Assembly: GCA_009785855.1 (NCBI GenBank)
Contig: WQUG01000034.1
Location: 1 to 26,566 of the forward strand
Direction: 5' to 3'
Length of the DNA: 26,566 nucleotides
From: Actinomycetes bacterium
GTDB lineage: Bacteria; Actinomycetota; Coriobacteriia; WRKU01; WQUG01
Part shown: in pieces, positions 23,811 to 26,566 of the stretch
How positions within the stretch are numbered: position 1 is the first letter of the stretch
How the letters are laid out: the number at the start of each line of letters is the position of its first letter
Notes under the pieces: generated by a model
The model's database searches: none
The model's input: the letters and a program-made list of their open reading frames with translations, nothing else
What the model was told of the DNA's origin: nothing
Program-made: the position numbers and the translations under genes

Positions 23811-24842
23811 TTAATCGGACGCTCTTGCGCGTAACCTGAGGAAGCGATCACGCCCCGTCAGGTCCGCAAGCACGTCGATGGACTCGTACACATCTAACTT
23901 TACCGCTTCTGCCGCCGCCTGCCTACTGTTATCTTGACCAAGTTCCATGATAAAGACACCATTGGCAGTTAAATGGCACAGCGCGTCTTTGATGATGCGC
24001 CGACAAACGTCCAGCCCGTCGGGTCCGGCGAAGAGCGCCGTGGCCGGCTCGAAGTCGCGGACCTCGGGCGGAAGCGTCTTTCTGTCCGCATCAGCGATGT
24101 AGGGCGGATTGCAGACGATCAGCTCGAAGCGCTCATCGGGGTCCAGCGCATCGAAGAGGTCTCCCTGGCGCAGGTCGATGAGATCCGCGAGACCGAGCGC
24201 CTCTGCGTTCTCGCGCGCGACGGCAAGCGCCTCAGCGCTGATGTCGGTCGCTGTGACCGGAACTCCGGCCTCGCTTGCGATCGAGAGCGCGACGCAGCCC
24301 GACCCGGTACCGAGGTCCAGCACCGGGAGTGCGGGTGACGTATCGGAACCCGCACGCGGGAAGCCGGCCGTAGGATCACCCGACAAAGCCCGCGTCTCGG
24401 AAACCGACCGAAGTGTCGGTTTCAGCGGGCGACTCGGGAAGCCGGAGGCCGAGCTGGGCTCCCGCGGCGGAAGTTCGATGCGTCGCCTGCGCTCCTGCCC
24501 AGACAGCGCTTCGAGGGCCAGATCGACCAGCACCTCGGTCTCGGGGCGCGGGATCAGCACCGCGGGCGTCACCTTCAGCTCGAGATGCCGGAAGGGCGCC
24601 CTGGCCGTGATGTACTGGAGCGGCTCGCCGGCAGCGCGGCGCGCCACGCCCGCGCGCAGATGGGCGCGCTCCTGAAGCGTAAGGGGCTGATCGAAACGGG
24701 TGTAGAGTTCCAGACGAGACAGGCCGCAGGCATCCTCAAGCAGCCATTCGGCGCTGCGGCGGGGATGCTCGTCACCGGCGCGGCCGAGGTAGTCGCGCGT
24801 CCAGTCAAGCGCGGCCATCACCGTCCAGCCCGCGTCTGCCAC
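23811..24842 (-). CDS. prmC: Release factor glutamine methyltransferase, carrying an in-frame repeat insertion
   Basis: PrmC methylates the Gln of the GGQ motif in RF1 and RF2 with S-adenosylmethionine. An N-terminal helical domain (about 10-90; AEWLLEDACGLSRLELY) precedes the Rossmann methyltransferase fold. The SAM motif VLDLGTGSGCVALSIA lies near 175-190 and the catalytic NPPY at about 244-247. At 343 residues it is longer than usual (~280) because residues ~124-163 come from the repeat at 24354-24472, in the hinge between the two domains just before motif I. All catalytic parts are intact. GTG 24842 or ATG 24818 could be the start. It follows prfA, which encodes its substrate, by seven bases. 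Confidence 0.94.
   Translation of the reverse strand: MADAGWTVMAALDWTRDYLGRAGDEHPRRSAEWLLEDACGLSRLELYTRFDQPLTLQERAHLRAGVARRAAGEPLQYITARAPFRHLELKVTPAVLIPRPETEVLVDLALEALSGQERRRRIELPPREPSSASGFPSRPLKPTLRSVSETRALSGDPTAGFPRAGSDTSPALPVLDLGTGSGCVALSIASEAGVPVTATDISAEALAVARENAEALGLADLIDLRQGDLFDALDPDERFELIVCNPPYIADADRKTLPPEVRDFEPATALFAGPDGLDVCRRIIKDALCHLTANGVFIMELGQDNSRQAAAEAVKLDVYESIDVLADLTGRDRFLRLRARASD
24354..24472 (-). repeat. Protein-coding palindromic repeat, copy 2 (inside prmC)
   Basis: This 119-bp element matches 1772-1893 closely at both ends and differs in length by exactly one codon. The central stems are GCCCGC (24388-24393) with GCGGGC (24425-24430), and GAAACCGAC (24400-24408) with GTCGGTTTC (24415-24423), separated by the same GTCTCG bulge. 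The stem sequences differ from copy 1 but pairing is kept. The peptide starts PPREPSSASGFP and contains SETRALSGDPTAGFPR. Confidence 0.9.
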
Positions 24843-24849
24843 AGGTCCC

Positions 24850-25923
24850 CTACTCGCCTGCGGACAGCGCCAGGCGCTGTGCCCGGTCTGCGGCGATGAG
24901 CGCCTCGCACAGCGCCTGCAGGTCTCCGTTGATAAGTATCGTCTGATACGAGCCGCTCCAGCCGATGCGATGATCGGTCACCCGGTCCTGAGGGCCGTTG
25001 TAAGTCCGGATCTTCTCTGCGCGATCGCCGCGTCCGATCTGGCCGCGCCGCTCGTCGCCAAGCTCGCGCTGCTGACGCTCAAGCTCGGCCTCGTAGAGGC
25101 GCGCGCGCAGGACGCGCAGGGCTTCTTCGCGGTTCTGGATCTGCGACTTCTGGTTCTGGGACTGGACGACGAGTCCGGTCGGCAGGTGCGTGATGCGCAC
25201 GGCCGAGTCGGTCGTATTCACGCTCTGGCCACCAGGCCCTGAGCTGCGGTAGACGTCGATGCGCAGATCCTCGTCGCGGATATCGATCTCGATCTCGTCG
25301 GCCTCGGGCAGGACCGCCACGGTCGCCGTCGAGGTATGGATGCGCCCCTGAGATTCGGTCTTGGGCACCCGCTGAACACGATGGACGCCACTCTCGAACT
25401 TCATGACGGAGTAGACGCTCTCTCCCTTGATCCGAAACGATACGTCCTTGAAACCGCCCGCCTCACAGGGCGAGCCGTCGATCTCGGTGAGCTTCCAGCG
25501 CCGCGCCTCCGCGAACTTCTGATACATGCGGTAGAGATCGCCGGCGAAGATGTTGGCCTCATCGCCGCCGGCCGCCCCCTTGATCTCGACGATGATGTTC
25601 TTGTCGTCGTTGGGGTCGCCCGGTATGAGCATCACCTTGATCTCTTCTTCCAGGCGCGCCGCCTGCGCTTCGGCCTGTTGCTGCTCTTCTGCCGCAAGCT
25701 CCTTCATCTCGGGGTCGGCTGCCATCTCGCGGGCCTCGTCAGCGGTCCGGAGTGCGTCCAGATACGCGCGCGCGGCGCCGACCAGAGGCTCCTGGCTGCG
25801 GTGTTCCCGGGCCAGACGGGCATACTGCTTCTGATCGGAGACCACCTCGGGCGAGCCCATCTTCGCGCTCAACTCCTCGTGGCTTTCGATGATGGTCCGC
25901 AGACGATCTGCCAGGGTTGCCAT
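24850..25923 (-). CDS. prfA: Peptide chain release factor 1
   Basis: RF1 ends translation at UAA and UAG. It has 357 residues. The PxT stop-codon recognition tripeptide is PKT, in VHRVQRVPKTESQGRIHTS, and the GGQ loop is SSGPGGQSVNTTDSAVR. The PxT motif separates it from RF2 (SPF). ATG 25923 (MATLADRLRTIIESHEEL) matches the family start; the longer frame runs into the preceding gene. It lies four bases after the DUF1385 stop and seven before prmC. Confidence 0.97.
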   Translation of the reverse strand: MATLADRLRTIIESHEELSAKMGSPEVVSDQKQYARLAREHRSQEPLVGAARAYLDALRTADEAREMAADPEMKELAAEEQQQAEAQAARLEEEIKVMLIPGDPNDDKNIIVEIKGAAGGDEANIFAGDLYRMYQKFAEARRWKLTEIDGSPCEAGGFKDVSFRIKGESVYSVMKFESGVHRVQRVPKTESQGRIHTSTATVAVLPEADEIEIDIRDEDLRIDVYRSSGPGGQSVNTTDSAVRITHLPTGLVVQSQNQKSQIQNREEALRVLRARLYEAELERQQRELGDERRGQIGRGDRAEKIRTYNGPQDRVTDHRIGWSGSYQTILINGDLQALCEALIAADRAQRLALSAGE

Positions 25924-25927
25924 GGAC

Positions 25928-26566
25928 TCACTCTCCCGCTTCTGCTGCCTGAACGGCACGGGTCGCGGCGATCGCTGCCTCGAGCATGTCGTCGGTGGGC
26001 TCGGCGGTCGTCAGACGCTGCATCTGCAGACCCGGCCACATGATGGCGCGGACCAGGAAGTTGTCCTCGTGTTGGCCCGCCCACTTCACCGTGATCTCGT
26101 AGCTGATGCCAGCGATGAGCGGCAGCAACAGCAGGCGGATGGCGACGACGACCAGAAGCAACAGCCAGCTGTTCGTGATGCCCAGCTGCAGCGCGATGAG
26201 CCGGATCGGGATCAGCGTGTAGATCAGGATCGCGATCACGAGCACCATGAGCAGGAAGGCGGTCCCGCAGCGCAGGTGCTGTGTGGAGTAGCGCCGGGCG
26301 TTCTCTGGGCTGAGCTCCTCGCCGTGCTCCAGACAGTGGATCGTCTTGTGCTCGGCGCCGTGATAGGCAAAGACCCGATGGATGTCGGGCAGACGCCCGA
26401 TGAGCAGCACGTAGCCGAAGAAGGCCGCCACGCGCAGCAGGCCGTCGACCAGGTTCCAGTAGAAGACATGGACGTCCGCCGGGCCGACGATGAGGTTCGT
26501 GAGCGCGGCCGGCGCCACGATGAAGAGCAGGACCGCCATGACGAGCGCGACCATGACCGCGCCGAT
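25928..26566 (-). CDS. DUF1385 family membrane protein (5' end beyond the window)
   Basis: The conserved core HGAEHKTIHCLEHGEELSPENAR followed by CGTAFLLMVLVIAILIY is the hallmark of DUF1385, a membrane protein family of unknown function often found upstream of prfA in Gram-positive bacteria. Four hydrophobic segments are visible. The frame stays open to the window edge, so the usual N-terminal part (family length around 300) is missing. Histidine- and cysteine-rich motifs near the membrane suggest metal binding or redox, but that is only inference. Confidence 0.88.
   Translation of the reverse strand: MGAVMVALVMAVLLFIVAPAALTNLIVGPADVHVFYWNLVDGLLRVAAFFGYVLLIGRLPDIHRVFAYHGAEHKTIHCLEHGEELSPENARRYSTQHLRCGTAFLLMVLVIAILIYTLIPIRLIALQLGITNSWLLLLVVVAIRLLLLPLIAGISYEITVKWAGQHEDNFLVRAIMWPGLQMQRLTTAEPTDDMLEAAIAATRAVQAAEAGE

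Overview
The window is a dense, high-GC (roughly 60%) bacterial chromosome segment made almost entirely of housekeeping genes. Only one protein gene, a class A penicillin-binding protein, reads on the + strand; everything else reads on the - strand. The gene set and order (DUF1385, prfA, prmC, threonylcarbamoyl-AMP synthase, rpiB, glyA, dCMP deaminase, a WecA/TagO-type transferase, the atp operon, murA, an LCP ligase), the cell-wall enzymes with PASTA and LytR_C domains, and the absence of outer-membrane genes suggest a Gram-positive high-GC actinobacterium, most likely of class Coriobacteriia. That assignment is inference, not a database match.

In - strand transcription order, running from the right edge leftward, the layout is as follows. 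(1) 26566-19905 is a tightly packed operon with several 4-base start/stop overlaps: DUF1385 membrane protein (cut by the edge), prfA, prmC, tsaC-type gene, rpiB, glyA, dCMP deaminase and the polyprenyl-phosphate sugar-1-phosphate transferase. It combines translation termination (RF1 and its methylase), a tRNA modification step, one-carbon and pentose metabolism, and the first lipid-linked step of wall-polymer synthesis. (2) 19871-11839 starts with a candidate promoter and carries atpI, atpB, atpE, atpF, a fused atpH-atpA, atpG, atpD and atpC, then murA. (3) 11663-8661 holds an LCP wall-polymer ligase, adenosylhomocysteinase, and a tRNA-Lys(CUU) that appears to have its own promoter and terminator. 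(4) 8646-5133 is argR, argG, argH. (5) The PBP gene (+) ends against argH, the two stop codons sharing a CTAG. (6) A large U32 peptidase-family gene, divergent from the PBP gene, leads into tyrS, which is cut by the left edge.

Three things stand out. The ATP synthase cluster has no free delta gene: the C-terminal half of delta is fused to the N-terminus of alpha and the N-terminal half of delta is missing. A structured repeat of about 120 bp lies in frame inside two unrelated genes (the U32 gene and prmC), adding a similar peptide of about 40 residues to both, and its central stems differ between copies in a base-pair-preserving way. A perfect inverted repeat with 21-bp arms spans the end of the LCP gene. 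Two genes (the U32 gene and atpI) also lack a convincing canonical start codon but have a Shine-Dalgarno sequence before an AUC or AUU codon.
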